Part shown: in pieces, positions 32,430-47,400 of the stretch
How the letters are laid out: every line of letters starts with the position of its first letter
Numbering within the stretch: position 1 is the stretch's first letter
Source of the DNA: Arenicola marina
Lineage: Eukaryota; Annelida; Polychaeta; Arenicolidae
Length of the DNA: 64,000 bases
Assembly (NCBI GenBank): GCA_964019135.1
Contig: OZ025249.1
Coordinates: 14,657,088 to 14,721,087 of the forward strand
Direction of reading: 5' to 3'
Position numbers and translations under genes: made by a program
Notes under the pieces: generated by a model
What the model saw: the letters and a program-made list of their open reading frames with translations, nothing else
Database searches by the model: none
What the model was told of the DNA's origin: nothing

Positions 32430-35400
32430 CTGGAGGGGGGTTTTGCTTCCTTACGGGCTAAATAACATCTTCGCGAACACATAAACTTAATTCAGAATTT
32501 TAGAATTGTTTTATATTGTAGTTGCATCACATTCTGTACAGAACGGATCGACAGAACTTTCTCCAACTGATATCAGTGGCAACCAATATGCGAATATCAT
32601 GGGATCCCTGATGTCGGCGTACACTGATCCCTGGTTCAGGCACTGGGATTCCTCATGTCAGCGTACACTGATCCCTGGTTCAATTACTGGGATCCCTGAT
32701 GTCAGCGTACATTGATCCCGAGTTCAGGCACTGGGATGCCTGATGTCAGCGTACACTGATCCCGGGTTCAGGCACTGGGATCCCTGATGTCAGCGGACAA
32801 TAATCCATGGTTCAGGCACTGGGATCCCTGATTTCAGCGTATATTGTTCCCGGATTGACGTACGAAGGTTCCTGTAAAGTTGAAAAGATGCGATAATATG
32901 TGCGAATGAATAATTCTGCACTTACAAGCTTTATTGCCTCAAAAGTGCAGATGGGGGGAAAAATAAGTGTCTTTTGTGATATAGTTGGAATTTATGACTA
33001 TTTATATTATATTTACAGGCCACGCATGTCGACTCATCGCTTTAATACAACACTATAATGCCACTCCTTCTGCGATCATTCATAATAATTTGCAAGATAC
33101 TTCTCCTATTTTGAGTCTATATACAAACCATCTCGATCAGGGTTAGGTAACTATCCTCCATGTTCCCCTGACGGATAAATTCGCTTGGTACCCCGGCCGG
33201 CTCGCTAGATGGCGCTGTGGATCACCTTGTCTCCTCAGCTGGCGGGATCGCGACCGACGTTGGTCGATGATTGGTTGGAGACTGGTTGAAGACCCCGCGA
33301 CACCCATGGTGTCGGACGACGATCACGACCAGCGCCGTCCCCAGGATCACCATGACGACCACAGCGCAGCCCAGCAAGGCGAAGGGAAGGACTGTGGTAT
33401 CTTCTGAATGACGCGAAAAGTAAAGACATATAGTAACGCTACTTATGTCACGACCGATACGCCGAATAGAAACATCGATAGCTAATCAATATCGATGGCT
33501 ATGGACAGAAAAAGTGCGCTTGTTCAATCAAAAGAGGTCTAGCAAAGTCACGGGAAACTTGACAAGCGGTATGCGCGGTTAGATCTTAGTTGCTATCATT
33601 TTACAATGATATATGATAAATAACGGAATTTACCTTTCATGAAACGTAAAGGCGTTGTCACCGGGGACGTAAATGTAAATAAATGTGAGGCATTTTTGTT
33701 TGCTGATACTTGCCTAATTATCGCTAAAGGTAAACACAACGATACCACAGCCATAAAGCGCGATTTCGATCAATGGTCAGGATCGGTTTCTCAGTGACGA
33801 GTGACTTTTTATTCTGGTATGGTTCTACATTGAATTTTGAAGACAATGATAAATATTGGCGTTACACACCCGAACGCTGTCTTTATGCGTCTATTTGCAT
33901 TTCTGCATTGTGTTTCATATTTGCTATCCATCACATCACAAGCTGCCGGTGGACATTGCTGATCAGGGCAGAAGGACGAGAGACAAAATTATAAGGTCGG
34001 AATTTGGGTACACTATAAAACAATTAGTTGCGCATGTCAAGAAGGATAAACAAATCTACACCACATAGCGATAATCATCAATACAGACAGTATAACATTT
34101 AGATAACTTGGTTAGGGGCGTCACCCACCTTCCGTGAAGGGTAGGAGTTTTGTTGTCTGGGACGCACCTACAATTTGGAGCATAAAGAAATATGGAAAGA
34201 AACTTGTACAAACAATCATGATCACAAAAATGTTTGACGTACACCATCAGAAGATTCAGTGCGCAAAATGCATTAATGATTTGGGTCACGACAGCAATAA
34301 TTGCGTCTAAGGCACAAGTGTGTGGAAGGCTATTCATGATCAAAAGCGACATTGTCGAGTCCCGTACTTTATTTCAGTTTATTTCAGCTAATTACATAAC
34401 AGGTTCCAATGCACATCGTGTCTGCAGGTTTTAATGCTGTCGTAAGACGACCACTCATAACGTCTGTAAGCAGGTAAGCTTGGAAATTATAGCAAACATT
34501 ACCACATGATGATGTGTAATCGGTTATCGAGATTTACTGGTGAACACTAACATGGGGCGGTAACACTAATGGCTGTATACGACAAGGTAACTCGCCATTA
34601 TATCCACGTGCTAATCTCACCATCAGGCAGGGTCCTGAATGTTGGTCCGTCCAAAGTGTCTCCGTACTCTCTCACACCGCCCCAGATCCTGTACTGCTCC
34701 ACTTTAAAGTCATATCTGGTGTTGGGTGTCAGACTGGAGATGGTTTCCATTCGCCAGGTGTCGCAACTTTTATGCGGGACCTCCTGGCCGACTCTGTCGC
34801 CGGAGTCACCAGTTCTGTAGCTGATGCTGTAGCCGTAGTGAGTCTCAGCTTGCTCGGGTAGGTTCTTGTTCTGCTCCCAGAAGATCTCCACGGACGAACT
34901 CCCCACACTCCCGAGAGTCACGTTCTCGCCGTTATCTCGCGGGGCATCTGGAAAATAGAAAGTTTCGCCAAGCGTGGCACAAATGTGCATCATTCAATCT
35001 TGACCACCGACCACTGTTATTATTCAACTATTACCAATTATGCTGGATTTGTACCCAATAAATCTGTATTTATTGATATTCGCGACTATGGAATCCGACT
35101 TTTCGGTATTTCGCTAGTCTAAATATGAATGGTTAAACGGCGGATTTACCCATCCATTTCGCATAAGAACGATAACCCAGAACGTTTAAACGATAGGGCT
35201 TAGTTACGTCTCAAAATAACAACACATACACGCCAAGTCAACGTTCCAGCCCAAAGTTTGCGCGGTATCTGCGATGTTAAACTATCAAGGTTATTGAACA
35301 GCCCTATAAAGTATGGGATACAGAGGTTTGATAGCAACGTGAATCATGTAGTATTATGGTCAAAGAACCATCACAAAACTCTTAATATTAACTCAATGCT

Positions 35401-38400
35401 CAATATATCGACCATTGATGGGCTTAAATTGACCTTAACCATGCCAAGAAGCAAAACCATGCTCATCTTTGTGACTAAATGCGATAGTTTCATCAAAAGA
35501 TTCACATTCAATATAATTTATTTGAGCCAGAACCAATACAAACACGAAATGCAAACCAAGAGAAATTCTCTCTCTGGGGACTCCGATGAAGACCAAGAAG
35601 GTCGCTAGCACAGGAGCCACCAACAAATAAGTTCGCGATTGAGACGCTGTCGTGCACTATGGTTTGTAGACCGGCCCTTTGTTCATAAATGCGCTTTTCC
35701 CGGTCAAGATACACAGCTGGGGAATCATGTGTGCAACATGTGAGACAATCTTAACCAGATCGAGAACAATAAGAATCTATTTATCTACAAAAGTCCTTCA
35801 TGACTGGTTGTATGTATTAAGCCATATCATGTTATAATATAAGTGAATATGAGTACAGAGCATGTATTGAAAGGTCTTTTGCATGGGTCACAATTATTTT
35901 ACTATTGTCAACGTTAGTACATGTTAAGTGGAGGGGATGGATGGATCGAGTGGGGGGTAGATCGTACTTAGTCGTAATATGGATTGGTGCGACCTAAAAA
36001 ATGCGAGCGTATATTTATTAATTCAGATATTCCAAGGGGATACATCTAGATTAATAGTCAACATAAATCTCACTTTGGCTTGCCATAATGCATATCTTTG
36101 GCGGGATGTACTATAGTCTATATACTATAGGCCTACGTTCAATGTGTTAACATTGAATAATTTATTCGTTAATTTTGTGGGGCAGCTGACTCAACTATCA
36201 AAGACATGACATAATTGGCTTCGACCTCTCTTTGCTTGAATACATTTATGTACAGCTGATATTTACTCCGAACTCGAAAACGTCTCATGGGGGCTGTTAC
36301 GCGAAATGAAAGTCATAAGCTTATGCTTGAAATTGACTTTGAATATGCATGCATGTTACCTTAAGAGCTCGCTTGCGCTCGCTAATAATGACCATTCCAT
36401 TAAGCCTACCGGAGGGATATATCTGAGAATACTTTTGTATGAGATCTAAGATTGGTTGCCAGGTTAGCCATGAACATTTTAGTGTGGTGGTAATGTGGAA
36501 GGATCGCCGCAGCCATACGTACCTATGAAGACGCCGCAGTTGGTTCCCGTGTACCACTGCTGACACCCGCCGGGACACGACCCGTCACTGGGTGAACAGC
36601 TGTACGGGTCGCCGGTCCCACAATGTCCAGTGCAGCTCTCGGCACAGTTCAGGCCGTACCTCCCGACGTCGCACGCTGTGAACCCAAGGCTGATAATAGG
36701 GCTAACACAAGGTAAAGGGCGTTAAGTCGGGCTTTAATTGGGGTATAAACGTGGTCTTCGATGTACCAAGCAATGTGCTGTAATGTTATGCTAACATTAT
36801 GGATCTACAATATATATGTGTGGTACTGTAACATTATTATGGAAATACAAATATATTTTTAAAACACACACAAGGTAAAGGTATGGTCGATGTACATATA
36901 TAGGCCTACAGATCCCTTTTGGGAAATATCCTTCTGCAAAATTGATAATTAATGATTAATGTGTTAATGTAATAGGATAGCTGAAGATATAATTATATGT
37001 AACACATTCCAGTTAACTGCTGCATTTTAACTTAGACTGTTGCATTTTAACTGTGTGCGGAACTAATAAAACGGAATAATATGATAGACATGGACTAATC
37101 TTATGTCCTTAAGAAATGCATTATCATGGCAAGGGGCAAAGGTGGAAAAGATGTCTCAGTATTGAGGACGTAGCATACCGGAAACTATACATTCACACAA
37201 AATATGCACCAGACATGCACACAATGTCCCGTACAATATCAGTTTCTGTATGCGACGTATTTGTAGAGGCCGGAATGTATTATTCCCGTTGTGAAGGATA
37301 TTAAATGTGTCTCAGCGGCGTAAAAGGCCCAATGTACAAATGTGTCTTGCATTGTAATTTTATAAGGATTTAAAGATTTAGCGCAAGGAAAGTTACCTTC
37401 CGTGCACGGCGGCCACTTTAATCCGGGAGAAGAACACGAACGACATCCGATGACCTGCGAACAGTCCTGACACTCATCACAACCTGTGGAAAACAGGGAC
37501 AAGAGAACAGTCCAGACACTCATCACAACCTGTGTAAAACAGGGACAAGAGAACAGTCATGGAGCCACTCATCGCAACCAGTTAAACACAAGGACGAGTG
37601 AACAGTCCTGGAGACAGTCATCGCAACCAGTTAAACACAAGGACAAGTGAAGAGTCCTGGAGACACTCATCACAACCAGTTAAACACAAGGACAAGTGAA
37701 CAGTCCTGGAGACACTCATCACAACCAGTTAAACACAAGGACAAGTGAACAGTCCTGGAGACACTCATCACAACCAGTTAAACACAAGGACAAGAGAACA
37801 GTCCTGGGAACATTCATCACAGCCTGTGGAAAACAGGGAGAGGGAGAATAGTCCTGACACTCACCACAACCTGTGGAAAACAGGGACAAGCGAACAGTCC
37901 TGACACTCCCCACAGCCTGTGGAACACAAGGACAGGCGAACAGTCCTGGAGACACTTATCACAACCTGTGGAACACAAGGACAAAGCGAATCGTTGTGCG
38001 CGATATTGCAACGCACACTTTAAATGTTTCAAAATGCTTCAATCTTGATATTGCGTGTTATGCATCGGCGACAGGAATACAGCTACAGCATGATATCGAA
38101 AAATAAAAATGTCGAAATGTTATGTCAAGTCTTTAATAAATAATTTATTTACCATAAAAAGTTACGGATAAATTATTGAAATGCGCCTTTATTCCTTGCC
38201 ACTTTCCCAGCAGGGGGCGCTCGGACTCTGTTCTGCTAGTCAGACTGTGCCCGACCTGCAACTGACTGTTTCCGCTTTCACTAACTGGTTAGCGTCCACA
38301 CAGTCGCCCCTGTAAACGGAACGCCACCTACCGGCCTCATAAACTATGAGCGTCTCCGCTTAACAAAATGGCTGTTGGTCTGTTTGCTTTGCTCACCTGC

Positions 38401-41400
38401 TCACTTAAACTGCTTAAAATCCCCGTTTCGCAAAGAAATGAAATGTTGGTGTTTTAGGCCACTTTTGTGCACATACAGGCTAAATTGGGCCAAGGAACCT
38501 CCCGGGACGATGAAGGATGAAGGAATGAAACATGCCCCAGATTAGGTGCCCGGGCCCGATTCGAACCCAGGACCTATTGATCTGCGGTCTAGTGCGCTAA
38601 CCACTACACCAGGGAGGCCCCCCGTTTCGCAAAGAAAACTGAGAATGTGATGAAACAACGATCACAAAAGAGTGTTACTTAATTCGCTGTGCAAACTCCG
38701 TGTAATTCTACGCCATTCGCCAGTTTTTGACCTGCTTTTGCATTCTGGCAACTGTCTGTCTGTTCGTCTTAAGCGACTGTGAAAATGACAGCTTTCAGCT
38801 GGCTGCGTTGCCACCCGTGTCGGTGTGACTCATTTTTACTGTATCAGGCTGTGTCAAACACACACCGTCACCGTGTCAGACATACACACAGTCACTGTTT
38901 CAATGTCAATGACAGTTCACCCTGGCAATTTTACTGTCGCCTAATTTTAGACTAGCCTAAGCCTTGGCGAAAGTCACCAAGGCTTCCTAGAGAAGCGGGC
39001 TTGCCTAGGGTCACTTGCGTCAAGCATAAGCCCAGCTGCATGACTACAATTTTCAGGCTGACCAGGGTTGGATCCAAGAATGTGTGTGTGTGGGGGGGTG
39101 GGGAGGGGGGATCATCCAATTTGAGTTACATTTAAAAATTGCATGCGAATGGGTGGGGGACGGTTCACTTGAAATGTTATGCCGTGGCAGCAATTTAACC
39201 GTAAAAAGGAATTGCACACAAAAATTGCCGGGTTTATCATGTTCATATCTAAGATATTATCTGCAAATGGGAGAGGACAAAAGCGTGGGGGCCGAAAGCA
39301 GACGTACCCCAGGACCCATGGTCCCTTCGATCTCTCTGGATTAACAATAATTTTGTTCGCAAAATCAAAGGCTAAAAAGGATAAAATCTATGTATTTTTT
39401 CTTCAGCGCTGATGAAGATAAATGAATAACATTGGGATAATTATTATGCATAATCTAAGAGTGACACAAAACTAATGATATTGGCAATTGATATGCCAAA
39501 AACTATTTCAATAAACAAGTGTCAATTATCGAATGACTGATTATACAATCGGTGAAAGGCCGGTAAAAATACTAAGTAGTTTGTTTAGAATCTTGCAAAA
39601 AAGAAATTATCCATTTATACAAAATTTTGGTACAGTTTTTTTTCCAATTTATATGAATAAAGTCATCACTGCAAATTTAATTTAGGTCACCATCAATGAT
39701 ACCTGCACAATCACAAACATTAACAAAAGTTTAATGAAAGATATTTTAAAAGAAAACTTAAATTATCACAAAATATTTATTTCCCAATAAATAACTCTTG
39801 ACAGAAAATTAGCCTTTTTTGCAGGCCACTAGTATCAATCAGTACCTTAAGTTAGAGGGAGTTTGTTCTAATATATATCTTTACAATATTCATTAAAAAA
39901 TAATTTACGAGGAGGCCTACATATCACAAGTGAAACGGTGTGACTTCTCAACTGGTGACTACCCCGGGTCGGCATCGACCCCCCCCCCCACCCCCCACCC
40001 ACTCACACACACAATTAGGCCATCCTTAACCCACCGCAACCCAATCCTTATTTTAAGCTTCCTATCGTAAGTTGAGATTGTTAGTAAGTTAGACACTCTA
40101 AAACCCCTTATCCAGTGTGGTCAATGACGAAGGCATGTTAAACAGTTCAAGGGTGCAAAATACATTATTTGATCAGGGACGTTCCCTTTTCTTTTCCAAA
40201 GTTCGTTGGCAAAACCACATATCCCGTTCCACATGCGAATTCCACATACAACTAGAAATCTGTCCATATCTGCTGGCCTGTGCTTACATCCACATGTACG
40301 CCATCCCTGCGCCCGTGACGTTGGGACTCGCGTAGTGTCCTTCACCCTGATTGGTTGATAGAAGGCCACCGAAAGTACATATATGGGCGGCAATTTTTTT
40401 TTCTTTTATGAAACGTATCTTTAGACCATATTCTCTCATTGGCACTGCTCTTAGGGCCGGAAATGGTTTCCCCTCTAACGATTTTCATAGACAGTTAGCA
40501 TGGTTACAGTAGCTGTCACATCCAGCTCAGCTTGGTTTTATTTCTTATTACTTAATCTAATTGGCTGCCAGCATACCATGTGAGTTGCCGAGGTGCTAAT
40601 TACATTCAGGGTTTGAAATTCTTTTGGTCTGAGATTTGGTCAAACTATTGGTAACCTCATATCTTAAAAGTGATTTTTATTTATCCAGCAATGTGGAAAT
40701 ATGGCTATATTGTCAATTGCTTTATGAACCAGCACACTAGCATGATATTGTCTTACCAACCTAATTTACCATATAAACTTTTTTCTTCAAAACCTCAAAT
40801 TGCATAATGTGATCATCGAGTCATCGTGAGTCAAATTTGACACATATCTGGTAATCAGGGCCACATACCCAGTGATGCCTACATTCAGTTATTGTCATAC
40901 TGTATCTATGTGACTCAATTTACTTTGTTTGCAAATGTTATACAATAAATATCAAGGGAATGGGTCAAGTGCAAAGTAGAGTCATGCCCCACCTCATTTG
41001 GTTACTTCTACCATGTAAAGGATATCTCATATACTAGAAAGATGTGAGATATTTATTCTCCATGAAAATACAGACATTTACTTTTAGTTTCCAGGTTTCA
41101 TCGTTTTAGTCTGATTTAGTCTATTTTGTTTCAAGTTGAATATTATCTTGAATTTTCATTTATGAGGCATTATGATAATGTTACCCATTTAGCGAAAATA
41201 TAGTTATGAATTCCATATTGTCAACATATGAAGTATATTAAACACTCTTCTATTGACCCTTTTCAGTTTTTGCATGCCAGTTTTGTTTTATTAATGATCA
41301 TACGAGCTTACTCAGTTTTCATCACTTAATTGAAGCCCTTTAGTCTGTGTTGTTATTTGAATTAAACATACAGGCCTACATTTTTATTTGACATGCAGCT

Positions 41401-44400
41401 TATGTATATCCACCTCAATTACAGATTTAAACACCCATCGGTTTTATTACCTTTCCGAGTAGCAAGTTACACGATGGACTTACATTAGCGATTATTATAG
41501 AAGAGATGCACTAGAAATCTGCAACATTTCCCCTATTATTTCTACATATATCCAGGTAATTCAGACAATCAATACTGTAGCCCAGAAATAGTAGAACTTT
41601 TTCCATCCGCCCTTTCAGGTTTTACTTATATGATATATTAATATAGAGTATTAGTAAAAAGTTCATGAAACTGTCCTAATTTCGACACTTTGCAACATTG
41701 TGTTCTATCTCCTAATCAATAATATATAATTGGTGCAACATAATTAAGTGTCAGGCAATCCCTTTGTTAATCTACTATTTGGTGCTCACAGCCAAACAAA
41801 TTAAAACGGGAGAGATCGCAGATGTCTTGGAGGTGAGCTAATCCTCAAAATGGTGTCTTATACTGCTGCCTGTCAATTTGAGACACTGCATACTGATACT
41901 TTATATCTTCCACATTGTTTCCTTTGCAATGAAAATAATCAGCATCTGTCAACCAAGGGGTACTGACAAATTACTGCTACTTAGTAAATCTACCCTAAGC
42001 CTAAAAGTTCGAGAGGGTATGCCGAATTTAGGGAAAAGGAATTCACTATTTGTCAAATTTTCGACACATACACAAATAGGTATATAACCTATGCTGGTAA
42101 AGTTGAGTTGGTAGACAAAAACAATCGATCAAGTTTGCCGCAAAAATAGCTTTTATTTTAAACATTTTCATTTATGCAGTCGGAAAGCAGACATTGTCTA
42201 TACAAATCCCCTTTGCTTAACATAATACAGTAGACATAAGCATGTGTAGCATCATCTCTTTTTACCTGGAAATGATTATGTTGAAACAGTGTTGACTTAT
42301 TGGAATATTGGCTTATGCGATCATTAAGAACTGTTTTGTAATTCACGAACATTTTCAACTACATGCGACTTTGGTTTAATGCTAATATCCGGTACATTAC
42401 TGCCACGCATCTTTTCATCTTTAAGACAAATTATATCAGTTACCCTGTAAAAGCTATTTTATGCTTTTAAGGTATCGAAAACAGGCAACTGTACTCTATT
42501 AGTATAGGATATCAGTGTGCGACACTAACGCTCGACCGGCGGACCGAGTCGAGTATGTTACTGGTCAGTCGAGTGTTAATGCTGAGACACTGGACCGCCC
42601 GGTCTTGTAACTATGTTGTCCTGAAAGCTCTATCGGGCACACCATTTATTAATGAATCGGGTGCGGGAGCGGGCTGCTTAGACCTATGCAAGCTATATTG
42701 TATCGCATCCCTGACAACGAGCCCGACTGTCCCGCCTTCATGAATGTGAATACTGGTGAGTATTTGCCTCCCGGGGTATGTAGCAATATATACAGAATGG
42801 GGCAAAAGCCTATTGTAAAATGTATAATGCGGCTAGTAGTGGCGCCGCTATGCGTCGAGCGCGAAACGTTGGGTTGCCACTGCGCTGACGATAACGCAGA
42901 CTGCGTGATAAGCGGCGCCCGAAGTTCAGTCTCAGAAGTAAAACTCGGGCTTTCCGACGAAATACACTTGAAAGAGACATTTTGTAGATGAAACCCAGAG
43001 GCGGATCCAAGGGGAGAGGGGTTATTTAGGGATGTTAAAGTCGACATTTTTTCCACCCCTCCCACTGGTTGTAAAAATTGGTGGACATGTGCGGCCATAT
43101 TTACGCCCCCCCCCTTCCGCTTGAAAATTCCTAGATCCGCCCAGAGATATATTCTGAACCTAAATATGAATGAAAACAACAAAGCCATGCTCAACCAATT
43201 GATATTTTTAATACAAAAATACGAACATCAACAAGATTGTCCATTTCTACAGAAACTCTCAGACATGAGCAGCTTTTAAGAATATAAACTACGTCAGCTG
43301 CTAGGGATAGGCCTACAGGGGCGGATCCAGAAAAGCTGGATAGGGGGGACGCTTTCAAGGGCGGATATAGATATGCTGGATGGGGGGGCCGTTTTGGTTT
43401 TTATATGTTAAATGGTATACATTTCGGTCCTAAAAGGGGGGCACGGGCCGGGTCGCTCCCCCTGGATCCGCCCCTAGCTTACTGGGCTTATTGAACAAGT
43501 CTTTCCTTCTTGCATTGACCACCCATCTCTGGCATCTAAAAGGTAATAAAAAAATAAAAACATTTTATAAATGCAAATGTTTATAAACATAAACAAAATT
43601 TACTCGACAAGCGTTCAGTAGAAATGCAGACAAAGACTTTGCTTTTCCCCCGGTCTGGCTAGCTCTGCCAAATGTAACCAGAGCCCGGAAGCCGAACACC
43701 CAGGCCAAGGCAGTAGGTCCATGATCATACTACATGAGTTCACCCAATTTTTATTCAAACCCCAGGACATCGATTAGGACACCTCATTACACTTTCGTCA
43801 GGCATTAACCGGCACTTAGAGCTTGTTGTCTTCTGGTAATTGTTGAGTAATAGATAGTGGCAACGATAGATCTTTGACTTGGTTTGCTCACATGAGCCGC
43901 CCGCTTCGATGTGGGCGATAATAGAGAATTATCAGAAATTGTGGTGGTGATAAACGATGCACGATATCAATGACTGATAAATTAACGCAAGAAGCCGGTC
44001 TTACCTTTCCTTTTGCTTGGGGAATCTCAAAAATGGCTTTCTTGGACATTTCTTTCGTGAATTCGCGCAATTTATGGCAGAACAAAGTTGAAGTTGATGC
44101 CTGTCGACGGCGGTTCTGTGCAACACTACGCGCTCACCGCTTGGCGCCACCGGAGAACGATTACAAGGAACTCGCCGTATGACCTAGCTTGGTGTACTAA
44201 TATCTTTGGTAGTATCCCGCATACAGGCGCACACGCGCGCAAGTACACATTAATTACGTTAGACTGGTTGGAATCGGCAGTATACAATCATTGAAACGGT
44301 TATCCTTTCACACAGTGGGAAGAAACATGGCGCTTTGCGAAAGGGGGCAAGCCTCCAAAGGCGCCAAAAAAGAATGTTGATTGTTTAAAAGAAAAAAAGT

Positions 44401-47400
44401 CCAAAGTGACTAAGAAAATCAAGAGATAATGTCATTTGTCAATTTACAACTGTTTTCCTCCATAATCCAGTGAACGGCCTCAGATTTTTAAGACGAAAAT
44501 CTGCGATTTTCGTCTTATGTCGGTGTGTTCGGTTTGTTATGACGAAAATTGAAATTTTCAATTTTCGGAATATGTCGGTTGGTCGTGTTTGTTTGTATGT
44601 ATGTCTGTCCCACTCGAAAACGGGAAGTCTCTTTGTGACCTAACTGCTACATGTATCGTTTCGTAATCTTTAACATCTTATAGCTAGCTAATAGAGCTAC
44701 AACATTCTCGTCACGCAGGTCGAAAGGTCAAAGGTCAAGGTCACAGCGATTTTTTGAAAAAATTACTAAAAACGCTTATATCTCCGTTAATATTAAAGCT
44801 AGAGATCTCAAATTAGTTTCAAAATGTGCTCCTCTTTCAGGTGCAGTTTTCGGGTATTGTTCACTTTTTGATGCGTAATACTCATTTTCGAGGAAAACGA
44901 GGTCATAGGTTTTGCGGAAAACGCACTAAATGACCTCTGTCAGTTTTTTCGCTTGTTGGTACATTTGCCATCAAGCTATCGCTATGATGTTTAAATATGT
45001 CATAGAAATATGAATTGTGATGACTTGTGTTGAATCTTAGAGTTTTCTGATACGTCACGTGATGTCACGATGACGTCACTTTCGGTACTTACAAAAAATC
45101 ATCAAAAATCAGAAAAAAATCACAAAAATGCGAGATTAGCATTATTTTGTAGGAAAAGTAGTTCCTCGTATCGCTACAAACTAAAAACAATACGTTCCTA
45201 TCCTACTTCCGGTTCCAGGGCAGGGGGAATTTCTCTATGGGACTTCCCATGTTAAAAGGGCTGTATCTTTAGGCTGGGAAAAAATGTTTTGTCACGTATG
45301 TCGCAAGTGCCTCCAGCAAACAACACCGGGATTTTTTCGTTAGTTGAACATGTCGTCTAGTAGCCACAGTGCTTACCATATGCAATTAGAGCAAATAGTG
45401 ACGTCACAGGATTTTTTTGAAATTTAGCCAATGGTGAAAGATACGGCTTTTTGGTGTTAGCAGAGGCTCCCACGGGTGTCCTATTCAAGCCATCACTCAA
45501 TGCTTGCAGCTGTGGATGGATACTTCTAAGCTGAGTCATAGTCTGTCAACATGGTTCCATAGCCACATTACTTTTCGGTATATAGTCGAAATCGTTTAAC
45601 ATGGGATCCTATGGGGAAAAATGAACTTGATCGAATATGACCTACTTCCGCTCAAGCTATTTCAGTCTCCTTCGCCACACAGTGAGATAATATCATCTTA
45701 AAGCAAGTTATAAGAAAAACACGGCGATCTCTGTATTACTTTTTGTTTCCATGGCAACGAAGCCACTGGCCTAATGATAAACATACAGATTCTTGCCATT
45801 GAAAGAAAAATCGTCAAAAATCAGATAACAATGCTAAAATTGCATTCTCTTCGCCAACTAGTTGTCAATAAGCATCTTCAGATCACTTAGTGCTTTAACT
45901 AGGCGGATCTTGTCTAGTTATGGCGCTAGAGCGCTCCAAAGTGGGACGACACCTTTGCGGGGCAGCCAATGATGAGTGAATGGAGATTGTGTCCATCTTG
46001 AAAAAATCGTCAAAAATCAGAAAAACAAGCTACAGCTGTGACGTTTGCGTCAAATGGTAGGGAACATTGATGGTCAGAAAAATAGTGAAAGAAACAAATT
46101 ACTTGTTATGTCACTTCGCTTACAGTGTTCTTTGTTCTTGTCGTCGGTCTCCGTGTTTCCGCAATGATAAGCTAATGCAATTTTTGACCATTTCGCCAAG
46201 CCATAGCTGAAGGACTAATCTTACTATCGGCTAGCTCTTTAATCGAATAAGTTGTGGCAGTAAAGCTTGGCATATTGCCGCTTGGACGTTGTCGTGCGTC
46301 ACGTCATAACGTCACCATGACGTCATGACGTCACATATCTTAAGTAGGCTATTACTCAGCTATTACAAGGTATGGCGACTTTCGGGTTGCTTGACGTTGC
46401 AGGTCGTGTTCAGGGACATTTTGTGCCGTGTGTAACTTGTTTGGCGCAGGGGATAAGTATGCGTCAAAAATGACGTCATAGCTAACGTGCTCCTACGACA
46501 TGTTGGGTTTGCTTTATTTTCAGCCACTTTGGCAATAGCTGTCATAGAACGAGTTGATACGTAGGTATATTAAAGAAATAGAAGCCCTCTTAAGCATTTT
46601 TGCAAACGTCAAACGACGTCATGTCGCGTCACGATGACGTATTATTAGATAACAAGTAAAATTCGTAGCGCCATTCATAATGAGTTAAGCAATCGCTCTT
46701 GAGAAAATTTCATGTTCACTTAAACTCTAATATGGCATTAAATTCTTGGGCGGAAGATTCGTCACATGACGCGATTGTCACGTCATCGGCACAAGCGACG
46801 GTTTTACCTGTAATTCCGTGAATATCGGTTAATTGCTCATTGCACACTGCTCAAAATAGAGCCTGCGGTGCGCACGTTGTCGGATGAATGCGCTATTTGG
46901 CTTAAATATCCCGTTGTACGCGTTGTTTAGCCCGAATTGTCCCGTATACGCGCTGTTTATCCAAAATTGCCCCCTATATGCGCTGTTCAGCTCAAATCGT
47001 AATCTAGAAATGGCCCTCATTCCCTTAATAATCATCGTGGGCGGTCGCGGTTCCGATCAACATGTTCAGATAGACACGCTCTTCGACCTAGAGTCGATTT
47101 TCGTCATCATCAGTGTCCTCACTGACTTCTTGTCTGTCTGTCTGTTTGTCTTGTCACGCATTATCTCTCCAACGCCTCACGATATCGACTTCCAAATTCA
47201 CAAAAAGATGCGGAGTGGCCATCGTCAGGCCCAATTATCAGATGGGCAATGTAGGTCAAATTTCAAGGTCACAGGAATTTTTTGAAATCCGCTTAACCAT
47301 TGATAGATAGGACCAAAAATCGGACAAGTCGCTATAACGTTCACAGTTTCCATTTATTCGCGCTGCAAATTATTTCACGCATTAGGCCTATCAGTACCTT

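Larger units (their letters stand above)
37986..44484. other. Gene B intron 4, distal part
   Basis: AT-rich intron DNA. It holds a SINE (38463-38620), MITE copies (43000-43145, 43316-43476), a G-rich run near 39088-39110 and a C-run near 39978-39997. No exon or host gene is recognised. The 181-codon ORF on 42649-43194 crosses a MITE and has no family motif. Confidence 0.6.

Noticed and set aside
42649-43194. 181-codon minus-strand ORF
   Set aside because: It crosses a MITE, has no recognised domain and sits inside the long gene B intron.
46884-47285. 133-codon plus-strand ORF with NCPLYALF repeats
   Set aside because: It begins in a short tandem repeat and continues into repeat DNA; no splice or homology support.
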